Shown: one piece after another, positions 50,334-59,363 of the stretch
How positions within the stretch are numbered: the stretch's first letter is position 1
Layout: every line of letters begins with the position of its first letter
NCBI RefSeq assembly: GCF_000622005.1
Contig: NZ_JHWV01000015.1
Coordinates: 1-63,023, forward strand
Source: Anaerovibrio sp. RM50
GTDB taxonomy: Bacteria > Bacillota > Negativicutes > Selenomonadales > Selenomonadaceae
Reading direction: 5' to 3'
Length of the DNA stretch: 63,023 nucleotides
Translations under genes and position numbers: made by a program
The notes under the pieces: model-generated
Seen by the model: only the letters and a program-made list of their open reading frames with translations
Databases searched by the model: none
What the model was told of the DNA's origin: nothing

Positions 50334-51353
50334 ATGATTACTGCCCGTCAGACATCCATAGTCCTGGCCGTGGCCTTTGTGGCTCTGGCATCAGGCTTTT
50401 GGTTCTTCCCATCCTTCGCATTCATATTTTTCATTTCCCTTTTGATACAGCTGCTGCTGGTAGGAATGGTAAACAAATTATCAAAAAAAATCCCACGGTC
50501 TGTAGCCGCGGGCCTTATATTATTCTTATTTTTGCTGATGCTCTTTGGGCTGGCCACAATAGTATCCGTGGACTTCGTACCAACCTTTTCCAGCTTTATT
50601 ATGGATTTGCCAAGGCTGGCCGCCAAGATTCAAAATATGCAATTAGTCCAGAATATGCCATCAATTAACAACGGCCTGGACAATATGTGGGGGGATATAG
50701 CCTCCATGGGCTCCAATCTTTTGAGGGAATCCCTTAGAATTATAGTATCCACTTTCAACAAGATTATCGATTTTGTTATCATAATTTTTGTTACCTTCTA
50801 TCTCCTTAAAGACGGCAGGGCTATTCTTCATTTTATATCCAACCTTTTCCCACGAAGAGACAAGGTAAGAGTTTTTCATCTCTTTACTGCTGTGCTGCAC
50901 TCCTTGCAGATTTACATCCGAAGCCAGCTTCTCATGTGCTGCATAACCGGTGTTATCGTATACTCCTACTTCTCCATTATGGACAACAAATACGCTTCAG
51001 TTTTCGCTGTTATCAGTGGAATCTGTGAGTTTGTTCCCGTTCTGGGTCCTACAGTGGCCTCCCTATTTGGAGTAATGCTTACAGCCACCGACACGCCATA
51101 TCTGATTATTCAGACAGCCTGCTTCTATCTTATAATGACTCAGATTAACCACAATCTTATTTATCCTAATGTTGTTGGCAAAGCTCTGGACATACACCCT
51201 ATTACCACCATTTTGGGTGTTGTGCTGGGTGGCGAAATTCTAGGTACTGCAGGAATGTTTTTAGCCGTTCCATGTATAGTAGTAGTAAAGCACATAATTC
51301 TTGATATATATCGAAGTGAACAGGAATTAAAGGACTCAACGAAAATAAAATAA
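50334..51353 (+). CDS. AI-2E-family transporter (UPF0118)
   Basis: A 339-aa membrane protein with eight likely helices. Family motifs: SKKIPRSVAAGLILFLFLLM, FVTFYLLKDGRAIL, and the C-terminal SGICEFVPVLGPTVASLFGV, ALDIHPITTILGVVLGGEIL, GTAGMFLAVPC. ATG 50334 has AGGAGGG at good distance. Members move various substrates; the AI-2 link does not hold for all. Confidence 0.9.
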   Translation: MITARQTSIVLAVAFVALASGFWFFPSFAFIFFISLLIQLLLVGMVNKLSKKIPRSVAAGLILFLFLLMLFGLATIVSVDFVPTFSSFIMDLPRLAAKIQNMQLVQNMPSINNGLDNMWGDIASMGSNLLRESLRIIVSTFNKIIDFVIIIFVTFYLLKDGRAILHFISNLFPRRDKVRVFHLFTAVLHSLQIYIRSQLLMCCITGVIVYSYFSIMDNKYASVFAVISGICEFVPVLGPTVASLFGVMLTATDTPYLIIQTACFYLIMTQINHNLIYPNVVGKALDIHPITTILGVVLGGEILGTAGMFLAVPCIVVVKHIILDIYRSEQELKDSTKIK

Positions 51354-51362
51354 GGAAAAATA

Positions 51363-51424
51363 AAGGATGAAGGTCTGCTGATTTAATAAATTAGTAAATT
51401 AGCAGGCTTTCATCCTTTTTTATT
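51363..51424. terminator. Bidirectional terminator
   Basis: A long stem, AAGGATGAAG...CTTTCATCCTT with an inner GTCTGCT/AGCAGGC part, lies between convergent genes and is followed by TTTTTATTT. Confidence 0.8.
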
Positions 51425-51438
51425 TACCTTTGCAGCTT

Positions 51439-52713
51439 CTATTTTATGAGCTCCTTTAGCCGCTCCCAGTCAGGCACCTGAGCAGCCTCCTGTAACAACT
51501 GAAGCTTTTGACGGTCCTTCTCCTCCAGTTTATAGCCTGCCAACTCACCTAATAAATACATCAAATTATCATAATCAAAGGTTTGGATAATATCCCCGAT
51601 GGTTTCCCAAGCCTCCTTTAGCTCCGCATCAGATATTGCCGCCTTATTTTCTTCGTCTGGCTCAGATTTTTCTGTTAATGGAGCCAGTGCCTTGGCATAG
51701 TCCTGACAAAGAGCTAATAATACTGGTGTATCAGCAGTAAGCTCATCCAAATAACCGTTGTTACCGGCATCCTCCAGTCTTCTGGCCCGTTCAGACAGCT
51801 CATTTAATCCAGCTACTCTGGCGGTGCTTTTTAGCGCATGAACCTTGGTTGTGTAATTATCACACTCGCAGTTGGCAAAGAACCGCTGACGCCGATAGGC
51901 TTCCTCATAAGTGCCCATAGCCGACCAATTAAGCACCTTTTGCTTTACCTTAAAGGAGAAGCAGGAGCCCTCACCATAGGTACTGGTTACCTCCAGATGA
52001 CTCCCCATCATGGAAAGCAGCTTTTGGGTAATGTTCATGCCCAAACCCGTACCTTCCACTGTGCGATTACGTTCTTCTTCGATGCGTTCAAAGGCCCTAA
52101 ACAGCTTATGAATATCCTCATCCTTTATACCTATTCCCGTATCGGTAACTGCCACCTTGACAATAATTTCATCATCTGACAGCTTCTCCCAATCTACACT
52201 TAGGGTTACGCTTCCCTGGTCAGTGTATTTCACAGCGTTAGTAAGAATATTGGTAATTATCTGACGCAAGCGCAGTTCATCGCCATAGAGCATACTTGGC
52301 AAATCCTTTACTGCCTTGACAATCAACTGTATTCCCTTGTTTTTCGCCCGATTAGAAATCATATTTACCAGATCATTTAATATGGAGCTGGTGGCATACT
52401 CGGCTGGAATAAGCTCCAGCTTGCCGGCCTCGATTTTGGAAAAATCAAGAATATCATTGATAAGCCCCAGCAGGGTATTGCCAGCTGTGCGGATATTTTC
52501 CGCATAATTTCTTATGGTGTCATCAGTACATTCCCGAAGTATCATTTCATCCATACCCAATATGGCATTTATTGGTGTACGGATTTCATGGCTCATGTTG
52601 GAGAGAAAATCGCTTTTTGCCCTATTGGCGGCCTTGGCTCGTTCGGCCATATCCTTCAAATCCTTGTTGGATTGGGTCAGCTCCTGTGTCATTGCATCAA
52701 GAAAGGTGGCCAT
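51439..52713 (-). CDS. Truncated hybrid histidine kinase (no sensor, no receiver)
   Basis: A 424-aa protein. HisKA with SDFLSNMSHEIRTPINAILG (phospho-His), HATPase with ITNILTNAVKYTDQGS, DTGIGIKDEDIHKLF and TVEGTGLGMNI. After FSFKVKQKVLNWSAMGTYEE it jumps to TTKVHALKSTARVAGLNELS, an Hpt domain, without the receiver domain normally between these parts. The frame stays open upstream of the ATG for 30 codons (to about 52806) but with no start there, so a membrane sensor seems cut off at the 5' side. Either a decayed gene or a soluble kinase-Hpt protein. Confidence 0.75.
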   Translation of the reverse strand: MATFLDAMTQELTQSNKDLKDMAERAKAANRAKSDFLSNMSHEIRTPINAILGMDEMILRECTDDTIRNYAENIRTAGNTLLGLINDILDFSKIEAGKLELIPAEYATSSILNDLVNMISNRAKNKGIQLIVKAVKDLPSMLYGDELRLRQIITNILTNAVKYTDQGSVTLSVDWEKLSDDEIIVKVAVTDTGIGIKDEDIHKLFRAFERIEEERNRTVEGTGLGMNITQKLLSMMGSHLEVTSTYGEGSCFSFKVKQKVLNWSAMGTYEEAYRRQRFFANCECDNYTTKVHALKSTARVAGLNELSERARRLEDAGNNGYLDELTADTPVLLALCQDYAKALAPLTEKSEPDEENKAAISDAELKEAWETIGDIIQTFDYDNLMYLLGELAGYKLEEKDRQKLQLLQEAAQVPDWERLKELIK

Positions 52714-52819
52714 TCGGGCCGCCAGTGGAATGACATTGTGTTGTTCCTTATACTGAATTAATGGGTGACATACGCAATGGTCAGAAGGTTCTCCTTCCCT
52801 AAAATTTTTTTAATTTTCG

Positions 52820-52882
52820 TTGTAACTATTGACATTACATCAATACAGTGTTATCATGTCATTGTAATCAAGTTAGTTACAA
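52820..52882 (+). promoter_or_regulatory. Promoter with two Rrf2-type operators before the cupin gene
   Basis: TTGACA (52829-52834), 17 bases, TATCAT (52852-52857) form a good promoter. TTGTAA-N9-TTACAT (52820-52840) covers the -35 box and TTGTAA-N9-TTACAA (52862-52882) lies just downstream of the start point. The outer GTTGTAACTA/TAGTTACAAC also form a 10-bp inverted repeat. Confidence 0.75.
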
Positions 52883-52911
52883 CATTAAAAGAATTTTAGG
52901 AGGAAACCAAA

Positions 52912-53268
52912 ATGAAAAATTTCAACAAAATTAATGCAACAAATGATGCAAGAACTGAATTACACGACACTTTACAGCTTACCGGTGCTGAAATCAGCGT
53001 AAATAACCTTCCAGCCGGGGCCAGCGTTCCTTTTGTTCACTATCACAAAAAGAATGAAGAAATCTACTTTATCACCAACGGCAAGGGTAAGGCCGTAATA
53101 GACGGTGAAGCTGTTGAACTGACAGCCGGTGACTGGCTTCGTATCTCCCCTGCTGCCCGCCGTCAGTTTTTTGCGGCTGCTGATGAAGGTATCAGCTATG
53201 TTTGCATTCAGGTTAGGGAGAATTCCTTGGAGGAATATACCGCTGATGATGCTGCTATTGAAAAATAA
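52912..53268 (+). CDS. Cupin-domain protein
   Basis: A 118-aa single cupin: PFVHYHKKNEEIYFITNGKG (H-x-H...E, metal site) and ELTAGDWLRISPAARRQFFA (second motif). AGGAGG precedes the ATG. Transcribed with, or just ahead of, the Rrf2 gene and likely under its control. Such cupins are linked to redox or electrophile stress in related bacteria; substrate unknown. Confidence 0.88.
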   Translation: MKNFNKINATNDARTELHDTLQLTGAEISVNNLPAGASVPFVHYHKKNEEIYFITNGKGKAVIDGEAVELTAGDWLRISPAARRQFFAAADEGISYVCIQVRENSLEEYTADDAAIEK

Positions 53269-53283
53269 GCTCAATTGACAATA

Positions 53284-53322
53284 AAGACTCATTGTAATAA
53301 CATGATTTACAATGAGTCTTTT
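53284..53322 (+). promoter_or_regulatory. Hairpin holding a third TTGTAA-N9-TTACAA site
   Basis: GACTCATTGTAA pairs with TTACAATGAGTC, followed by TTTTGTTTT, so it works as a terminator after the cupin. Its core (53292-53312) is the same TTGTAA-N9-TTACAA dyad seen in the cupin promoter, and lies 29 bases before the Rrf2 start. Confidence 0.7.
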
Positions 53323-53340
53323 GTTTTAAGGAGAATTATT

Positions 53341-53775
53341 ATGCAGTTTTCATTTCGCATGCCAGTGGCAGTACAAATATTGTTGTGTATCGCCAAATTT
53401 GATGGTGTCTTTAAAACCACCTCCACCTTTCTGGCTTCCAGCGTAAATATTAATCCGGTTATTATCCGCAAAACCCTTGGCCAACTAAAGGCTGCCGGAC
53501 TAGTTGAAGTTGCTGCTGGTGTAGGCGGGGCAAAGCTTGTAAAAGAACCCCGTGAAATTACACTACAGGAAATATTTAATGCAGTGGAAGAAGATGAAGA
53601 CTTATTTCATATTCAGGAGAATCCTAATCCCAAATGCCCTGTAGGAAGAAATATACAGCAGGTGCTGGGCAATAAATTATCCGTAGTGAAAAACCACATG
53701 CTGGATGATTTTGCCAAGATTACATTGGCTGATTTACTGAACGATATAAATACTGCTGAAGAAAGCAGACAGTAG
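53341..53775 (+). CDS. Rrf2-family transcriptional regulator (YwnA-like)
   Basis: A 144-aa protein: FRMPVAVQILLCIAKFDGVF, TTSTFLASSVNINPVIIRKT, LGQLKAAGLVEVAAGVGGAK (winged helix with the GGxxL wing) and PNPKCPVGRNIQQVL. It has one Cys in the sensing region, not the three of Fe-S Rrf2 proteins, so it resembles the YwnA-like thiol-sensing or Cys-poor group. AGGAG lies before ATG 53341. Presumed to bind the three dyads around the cupin gene. Confidence 0.88.
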   Translation: MQFSFRMPVAVQILLCIAKFDGVFKTTSTFLASSVNINPVIIRKTLGQLKAAGLVEVAAGVGGAKLVKEPREITLQEIFNAVEEDEDLFHIQENPNPKCPVGRNIQQVLGNKLSVVKNHMLDDFAKITLADLLNDINTAEESRQ

Positions 53776-53895
53776 AATTTATCCGGATGCGCTTTTTCAA
53801 TTCAAAAAAAGATAAGTACAGTTTCCTCATGGAATACCGTCCATCGAAGGTTATTGTAGCACAAGACGTCCCCATACTGCAACGAACAACGGCAC

Positions 53896-53921
53896 AATAA
53901 AAAGGACTGCCGAAGCAGCCC
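53896..53921 (-). terminator. Rho-independent terminator of the MBL-fold gene
   Basis: Minus strand GGGCTGC-TTCG-GCAGTCC followed by TTTTTATT. It stands 130 bases after the stop at 54051. Confidence 0.8.
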
Positions 53922-54050
53922 TTTCAATACATCGCAAGGTGTGTCGGAAAACAAAATAAATCAGATCCCCAATTATGCCTTCATCCAGCAATAATTCAAA
54001 CACCTCAGCACATTCCAGGTACACATCATGCGATCTACCTTGAACAGTTG

Positions 54051-55175
54051 TTATTTCATATGTTCCCACCATTGCCCGAATTGCTGTGGTGGTTCATCAC
54101 CTATATAGAGGACCTCACCAATCATAGGAGTAAGCAGCTTATAGTTCTGCCCTTGGCTGTAGCGGCTTAATTCTCTATATGGCTCCTGCCACGGATGGCG
54201 GGCCAAAGCAAACTTTCCGCCATGAGCAGGCAGCAATGCTTTTGCTCCCACATCCACCGCCGCTTTAACGGTTTCCTCCGGCAGCATGTGAATAGCGTGC
54301 CAAGCCATATTATACTGGCCATTTTCGCCAAGCATCAGATCAAATCCACCGAACTGGTCACCAATGGCCTTAAAATGAGCCCCATAGCCCCCATCACCAC
54401 TGTAATAAACCTTGTGAGTCGACGTTACAAAGGCAAAGCCACACCACAGGGTAGGATTTGGCGTAAGAAACCGCCCCGAAAAGTGCTGTGATGGTAACAC
54501 ATGAACAGAAAAGCCCTCTGCTAGTTTAATTTCCGCCTCCCAGTCTTCTTCATGGAGAATTTGCGAATCAAAGCCCCACTGTTCGAAATATTCGCCTACA
54601 CCAAGGGGACAAACGATATTCTTTATCTTGCTTTTCAAAGACATTAGTGTGGGATAATCCAGATGGTCCCAATGGTCATGGGAAATGGCCAACACATCAA
54701 TATCCGGAATATCATCGGCATTATAGACATTACTGCCAGTAAAGGCTTTATTTATAAAAAATACTGGTGAAGCATAGGGGCTGAACACCGGGTCTATTAA
54801 AATTCGCCGCCCACCTAATTGCATATAAAATGTGGAATGACCCATCCACACCACCAAATCCTGATTTATGTCCAGAGCTTTTAAATCTGTTTTATGGGAC
54901 ACCATAGGCTCCCGAGGTGACAGAGCTGACTTGTCCCCAAAGAGAAACTTGGCGGTGGCCACAAACCGATTTTCCCCACTATCCTCATTCATCACCTGTA
55001 CTGGCACCAGATTTTGGAACTGACCATTGACATAGTGAGGTGAAGCCTGAATGCGGGCCAATCGCTCCCCCTGTGGAAGTCGTCCAAATTCCGGCCGATG
55101 AACAAAGCTAAATCCCCCAAGAGAAAGCATTCCTACCGTCGCCAGTCCGCCAATAATAAAGTTTCGTCTATTCAT
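54051..55175 (-). CDS. Tat-exported MBL-fold hydrolase (NAPE-PLD/UlaG-like)
   Basis: A 374-aa protein. MNRRNFIIGGLATVGMLSLG is a Tat-type signal (RRNF). WMGHSTFYMQLGGRRILIDP, VLAISHDHWDHLDYPTL (HxHxDH), LPSQHFSGR and YSGDGGYGAHF give the zinc ligands. The layout is that of NAPE-PLD-type beta-lactamase-fold hydrolases. It likely acts outside the cytoplasm, perhaps on lipid. It follows the DUF362 gene by 17 bases, also Tat-type, so they are one operon. Confidence 0.87.
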   Translation of the reverse strand: MNRRNFIIGGLATVGMLSLGGFSFVHRPEFGRLPQGERLARIQASPHYVNGQFQNLVPVQVMNEDSGENRFVATAKFLFGDKSALSPREPMVSHKTDLKALDINQDLVVWMGHSTFYMQLGGRRILIDPVFSPYASPVFFINKAFTGSNVYNADDIPDIDVLAISHDHWDHLDYPTLMSLKSKIKNIVCPLGVGEYFEQWGFDSQILHEEDWEAEIKLAEGFSVHVLPSQHFSGRFLTPNPTLWCGFAFVTSTHKVYYSGDGGYGAHFKAIGDQFGGFDLMLGENGQYNMAWHAIHMLPEETVKAAVDVGAKALLPAHGGKFALARHPWQEPYRELSRYSQGQNYKLLTPMIGEVLYIGDEPPQQFGQWWEHMK

Positions 55176-55192
55176 GCGCGTTCACCATATAC

Positions 55193-56227
55193 TTACTCTA
55201 CCTCAATTAATTCATACTGGTCATTGCCCATCCCCAGCTCCTTCATAGCTGATAACTGTCGTAAGCCTTCCCGGCTTTCAATGCGTTCGATGAGGTCATT
55301 TTTACGGGAATCCTTAAAATTATATACCAGGTCAATGGATGCCTGATCAATGGCCAAAATATCCGTTGAAGCCAATATGCCAATATCTGGGATAACAGGC
55401 TCCGCCGCACTGGTCCCAGCGCAATCACAATCCACAGACATACGCCTCATCACATTTAGGAAAGTGATATTTTTGCCAAAATGGTCACAAATAGCCTTGC
55501 CGCTGTCCGCCATAAGCTCCATAAACAGGCCGCCCATTACCCATTTCCCGTAATCCTGCACACCATGAACCTGCAGCTTGCCCTTTTTGCCTGAAGCACA
55601 ACCAATGGCTATATTTTTCAATGATCCGCCAAAGCCGCCCATGGCATGGCCTTTGAAATGTGTAAGCACCACCAGTGAATCATAATTTGCCAAATGGCCT
55701 CCCACAGCCACCTCTTTTAGATGCAAGCCGTCCTTTACCGGGAAATTCACATCCCCGTCTTCATCGATAATATCCACCGGGCAGAAGGTCCAGCCATTGG
55801 TCTGCAAGGTTTCCCGATGCTGCGGGGTGGTAGAACGTGGCCCCCCATAGGCCACATTTGCTTCAATAATGGTACTGTTTGGTATCTGACTCTGGAAGGC
55901 TTGTACCATATCCCGTGGCAAAATATTGGGTCCATGGGGCTCACCAGTATGGAGCTTGAGTGCTATTTTACCACTTATTTCACTATTAACCTTCTCGTAC
56001 AGCTTCTGAAGGTGCTCTGCATCTATATGCTTAGTAAAATATACCTTTGCCTTATCTGACGCCTGTACAGATGCTTTATTGGCATTTGTTGCAGAAGCTG
56101 CGGAAGATTTACTATCCGCTGCCTTTGCACCGCACCCGCTTACAAATCCCGATAACCCGGTAAGACTAACTCCGGCAATGGCCGCACCAGCCATCTTCAC
56201 AAAATTACGTCGTGACATATTAGACAC
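55193..56227 (-). CDS. Tat-exported DUF362 protein
   Basis: A 344-aa protein. MSNMSRRNFVKMAGAAIAGV and then LSGFVSGCGAKA give a Tat motif and a possible lipobox Cys. LKLHTGEPHGPNILPRDMV, THFKGHAMGGFGGSLKNIAI and GCASGKKGK are DUF362 blocks. The C-terminal ferredoxin part found in some members is absent. The GTG start at 56227 is chosen because AGGAGGG lies 8 bases upstream. Redox role inferred only from family context. Confidence 0.87.
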   Translation of the reverse strand: MSNMSRRNFVKMAGAAIAGVSLTGLSGFVSGCGAKAADSKSSAASATNANKASVQASDKAKVYFTKHIDAEHLQKLYEKVNSEISGKIALKLHTGEPHGPNILPRDMVQAFQSQIPNSTIIEANVAYGGPRSTTPQHRETLQTNGWTFCPVDIIDEDGDVNFPVKDGLHLKEVAVGGHLANYDSLVVLTHFKGHAMGGFGGSLKNIAIGCASGKKGKLQVHGVQDYGKWVMGGLFMELMADSGKAICDHFGKNITFLNVMRRMSVDCDCAGTSAAEPVIPDIGILASTDILAIDQASIDLVYNFKDSRKNDLIERIESREGLRQLSAMKELGMGNDQYELIEVE

Positions 56228-56299
56228 AGCATTATCCCTCCTAAGCTCTGAATTCTATACTTCTTCCTATGCAAAAGAATATCATAAATTTAAAATTTG

Positions 56300-56452
56300 T
56301 TAAACATGCTCATACGCCGGTTTCCAGGCAGCAAACTGAATCAACTGTTCATCGGTTCTATGATAATAACGTGTATTCTTGTCCAGTTCCTGCTGAGCGA
56401 CCTCAGTACATTCCTTATAATTTTCCAGATAAGAAAATTGATAATATTTTTT
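56300..56452 (-). pseudogene. C-terminal fragment of an unidentified gene
   Basis: Directly after the flavodoxin gene a frame reads YYQFSYLENYKECTEVAQQE, then RYYHRTDEQLIQFAAWKPAY and EHV, stop. It looks like a real protein end with conserved aromatic residues, but has no start or upstream domain. Family not identified. Confidence 0.45.
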
Positions 56453-56457
56453 TCATT

Positions 56458-56976
56458 TTACTTCAAATTCCTTTCTGCCCAGGCCACTACCTGCGCCTCG
56501 GAGCTTCCAGCAGAGCCGCCATGAATAGCTAAGCCTTCACCGACCACGGCTCCCTGACAATACTTCTTTAAGGCCGCAGGAGCCCCGGCAATGCCGCTGC
56601 CCTCATGTGTCATCACAGGAAATACCTTTTTACCGCTGAAATCCAGCGCTTCAAGCAGGGTAAATACCGCCACAGGATAAGTTCCCCACCAGCACGGACC
56701 GGCCACAACAATATTGTCGTATTCCGCCACCGAGTCCAACATTTTCACCAATTCCGGGCGGTCATTGTTACGCAGCTCCTCTTTTGCCTCAACCGTACAC
56801 TGCGTGTAGTCAAGCGCATAGGACTTTTTCGTTTCTACCTCGAATAAATCCGCGCCTACCGCCTTTTGGATAAACTCTGCCACAATTTCGGTATTGCCTT
56901 TGGGCAAATCCACAATACTGCCGCTTACATAATTCTGTCCCTTGCGGGAATAATAGATTACCAATGTCTTTGCCAT
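56458..56976 (-). CDS. Flavodoxin-family protein
   Basis: A 172-aa protein: TLVIYYSRKGQNYVSGSIVD (FMN phosphate loop), VAGPCWWGTYPVAVFTLLEA, and GKKVFPVMTHEGSGIAG. It fits flavodoxin-like proteins of the LysR/flavodoxin clusters that reduce quinones or organic hydroperoxides. It follows the SnoaL-like gene by 16 bases. Probably controlled by the divergent LysR gene. Confidence 0.9.
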   Translation of the reverse strand: MAKTLVIYYSRKGQNYVSGSIVDLPKGNTEIVAEFIQKAVGADLFEVETKKSYALDYTQCTVEAKEELRNNDRPELVKMLDSVAEYDNIVVAGPCWWGTYPVAVFTLLEALDFSGKKVFPVMTHEGSGIAGAPAALKKYCQGAVVGEGLAIHGGSAGSSEAQVVAWAERNLK

Positions 56977-56991
56977 AACAAACGCCCCCCA

Positions 56992-57420
56992 TTACACATT
57001 CTGCTTCTTCGTGATAACAAAATGCTGTTCACGCTCTTTGATAAGCCACTTGCCATCCTGTTTCACCAGCTTATCAGTATAGCGGATGTAGTTGTCCGAC
57101 ACCACATCATGGCCGTTTTCCTCCATCACCAGAGCGGCTCGGCAATAATGAACATCTGTAGCCGTATCACCCTCCACTTCAATAACCTGCTGGCCGTTTT
57201 GATGGTGTGAGGCCTTAATGCCCCCGGTAAAGGCGCTGAACTGTTTTTCCAGTGTATCCCGCCCATGAATATCCATGGTGAGCTTATCACCCATATAGAC
57301 CATAACATGAACGTCCTCGGTAAAATACACCATCTGGGCTGGCACATTGCACTCCAGATTGGCAAAACCATCAATAACCTCACGAATCGCTTCTTTTGCT
57401 TCTAAAATCTCCAATGACAT
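56992..57420 (-). CDS. SnoaL/NTF2-like protein
   Basis: A 142-aa protein with the NTF2-like cone fold pattern: AKEAIREVIDGFANLECNVP, VYFTEDVHVMVYMGD, GRDTLEKQFSAFTGGIKASH and WLIKEREQHFVITKKQ. Such proteins are isomerases, cyclases or ligand binders. ATG 57420 has AAAGGGGA upstream. First gene of the operon, 175 bases from the divergent LysR. Confidence 0.87.
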   Translation of the reverse strand: MSLEILEAKEAIREVIDGFANLECNVPAQMVYFTEDVHVMVYMGDKLTMDIHGRDTLEKQFSAFTGGIKASHHQNGQQVIEVEGDTATDVHYCRAALVMEENGHDVVSDNYIRYTDKLVKQDGKWLIKEREQHFVITKKQNV

Positions 57421-57490
57421 TTTATATTCCCCTTTCATCACATCTGTATTTACTTTTGTTGATTTTATTATAGCCGCCTCTTATCGGAAT

Positions 57491-57510
57491 ATCTAATTGT
57501 AAGTTTAGAT
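57491..57510. promoter_or_regulatory. LysR-type operator
   Basis: ATCTAA-TTGTAAGT-TTAGAT, a perfect 6-bp-arm dyad including the T-N11-A pattern, lies between the divergent SnoaL/flavodoxin operon and the LysR gene. Confidence 0.65.
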
Positions 57511-57595
57511 TATTGATTTAATTTTTTTATTAAAATTATTGTTTTTTACCACGCCAACCGCTATACTGCAAATAGAAACAAAGGAGGCCTCACCT

Positions 57596-58483
57596 ATGAA
57601 CACCAAACAGATAGAATATATATTGGAACTGGCGCAGGTGCTGAATTTCAACCGTGCAGCCGAAAACCTCTTTATTTCCCAGCCCACACTCACTTATCAA
57701 ATAAAGCTGGCAGAAAAGGAAATTGGCTTTGATATCTTTGAACGATCTGGAAAAGGAGCTGCTCTCACCCCTGCGGGGGCCCAATTCGTGGGAACACTGC
57801 GCTCTATATACAATCAACTGACTGCCGCCATTGAACAGGGACAAAATTTTAGTGCCAAATACAAGGAAAGTATTAGCATAACCTTGCCCATACGCTCCGC
57901 CATCTATTTTCTTCCCCAAGTCATCTCCCAATTCAGCCGCAGCTATCCTGAGGTCTCAATAGTTGCCAACTTTGACTGGAAGGACGGTCAAAACGCTTTT
58001 CTAAAGGGAGAGCATGACGTAACCTTTGCCATGGAATACACCATGAAACGGGTACCAGACGTTATTTGCCACCATCTGTTTAATAGCAAAATATATCTTA
58101 TTACAGAGAAAAATGATCCATTAACAAAAAAGTCGCTGGTTTTACCCAGCGACTTAAAAGGTCGTACCCTTATGGTAGGCGGTGGCTCGCCGCCTGTGTT
58201 ACGTGCTCTGCAGCAGCGTATGATTCAGGAAATTCATGTGGATGACTTCAACAGTCCCGACCATGATACCACCCTAACCAACGTAGCAGCTCATCGCGGT
58301 GTATGTCTGGCGCCTGGCTTTCTTAACGACCATAATGGTGAATTTGCCTGGCTGGATTTTGATAGCGAGGTAATCATTCCCTGCGGTGTTTATACCCATA
58401 AAAATGACCAACGAGAATCCCTTCGTGCCTTCATAAAGCTATTGCAGCACTTCTACCTCGACCAGCCGAATTTTAAGGTTTGA
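57596..58483 (+). CDS. LysR-family regulator
   Basis: A 295-aa protein: KQIEYILELAQVLNFNRAAE, NLFISQPTLTYQIKLAEKEI (winged helix) and a substrate-binding domain (SISITLPIRSAIYFLPQVIS, DLKGRTLMVGGGSPPVLRAL). AAAGGAGG precedes ATG 57596. Divergent from the SnoaL/flavodoxin operon, so that operon is the likely target. Confidence 0.92.
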   Translation: MNTKQIEYILELAQVLNFNRAAENLFISQPTLTYQIKLAEKEIGFDIFERSGKGAALTPAGAQFVGTLRSIYNQLTAAIEQGQNFSAKYKESISITLPIRSAIYFLPQVISQFSRSYPEVSIVANFDWKDGQNAFLKGEHDVTFAMEYTMKRVPDVICHHLFNSKIYLITEKNDPLTKKSLVLPSDLKGRTLMVGGGSPPVLRALQQRMIQEIHVDDFNSPDHDTTLTNVAAHRGVCLAPGFLNDHNGEFAWLDFDSEVIIPCGVYTHKNDQRESLRAFIKLLQHFYLDQPNFKV

Positions 58484-58553
58484 ATTACGGCTTTCAGATA
58501 TTTGGAGCTTGCAAAGTCTATGTTGCCATGCCAAGGAAGGATAACACAGAATC

Positions 58554-58970
58554 TCAAGCAGGCATTAGCCCTGTCTGCATAAGAATCCCAAAAATATCCG
58601 GACAGCCAGTATCCGAAACGAACTGGCTGTTTTTTATTTGGTAAAAGTTCATGCAACGAACCTTAAACTTTTTTCCAGTAGCCGCATGACCCATAAAATC
58701 ACCGTCATGTGTTCCTGTACAAGTCCAGCACACGGCTATTTTCCCAGGCTCTGTCACACAGTCCTCCAAGTGCCATTGTACATCGGAAAATGCTGACCGC
58801 ATCATGTGCACAATCGCCAAATAACCCTTTGGCCCCGTCAGTGGCTCTGGCTGGGTTGGTACATAAAATATGGCATCTGCAGCAATCAGCTTTTTTGCCA
58901 AAGCTTCATTCGCTGTATTAATCATCGTTTCAAACTCAATCAGTAATTGTTTTTCCTCGCTGTTATTCAT
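58554..58970 (-). CDS. SnoaL-like/ester cyclase-type protein
   Basis: A 138-aa protein: ALAKKLIAADAIFYVPTQPE, GPKGYLAIVHMMRSAFSDVQ, HLEDCVTEPGKIAVCWTCTG, THDGDFMGHAATGKKF. This is the NTF2-like fold of the SnoaL ester-cyclase group. AAAGGAAG lies upstream of ATG 58970. It follows an alpha/beta-hydrolase remnant. Unknown substrate. Confidence 0.85.
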   Translation of the reverse strand: MNNSEEKQLLIEFETMINTANEALAKKLIAADAIFYVPTQPEPLTGPKGYLAIVHMMRSAFSDVQWHLEDCVTEPGKIAVCWTCTGTHDGDFMGHAATGKKFKVRCMNFYQIKNSQFVSDTGCPDIFGILMQTGLMPA

Positions 58971-58991
58971 GGTCAATAACTTCCTTTTCAA

Positions 58992-59261
58992 TCATCGTAT
59001 GTTATATGCTACTTTCTTACTCCCCGTCAGCATAGACCGGTCAGCCTGCAAAAAACCTTCCATAGCCGTCCAGGTTACGGGGAAATTATCGATAAAGGCA
59101 GAATGCCATGCTTTAGGGACAATGCAGAGGCTGGCATTCGGGATATACTGCTCGGCCTCCACCATCGTGACCATAGGGGCATGGTCATCTTCATCTCCCG
59201 CAATCAGCAATACCGGACACTGAATCTTTCTTCCATGGGAAGAATCCCCCCATGCTCCCAT
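58992..59261 (-). pseudogene. Alpha/beta-hydrolase C-terminal fragment
   Basis: An 89-codon frame: IQCPVLLIAGDEDDHAPMVT (catalytic-Asp region), IPNASLCIVPKAWHSAFIDN (catalytic His). The N-terminal two-thirds, including the nucleophile elbow, is missing. The bases upstream (59262-59363) hold stops in all frames and look decayed. Confidence 0.75.
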
Positions 59262-59363
59262 GGGTATCTACTACCAGCAGCAAGCAGCTATGGACAAGAA
59301 TTCAGCCATTTACCAGTTCATCAGTACATCCAAGAAATGTATCACAGTAAGGAGCTCTCCATC

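Noticed and set aside
53851-54072. A 73-codon minus-strand frame after the MBL-fold gene
   Set aside because: It begins inside the end of the MBL gene in another frame and runs through a strong TTCG-loop terminator at 53896-53921, so it is unlikely to be a gene.
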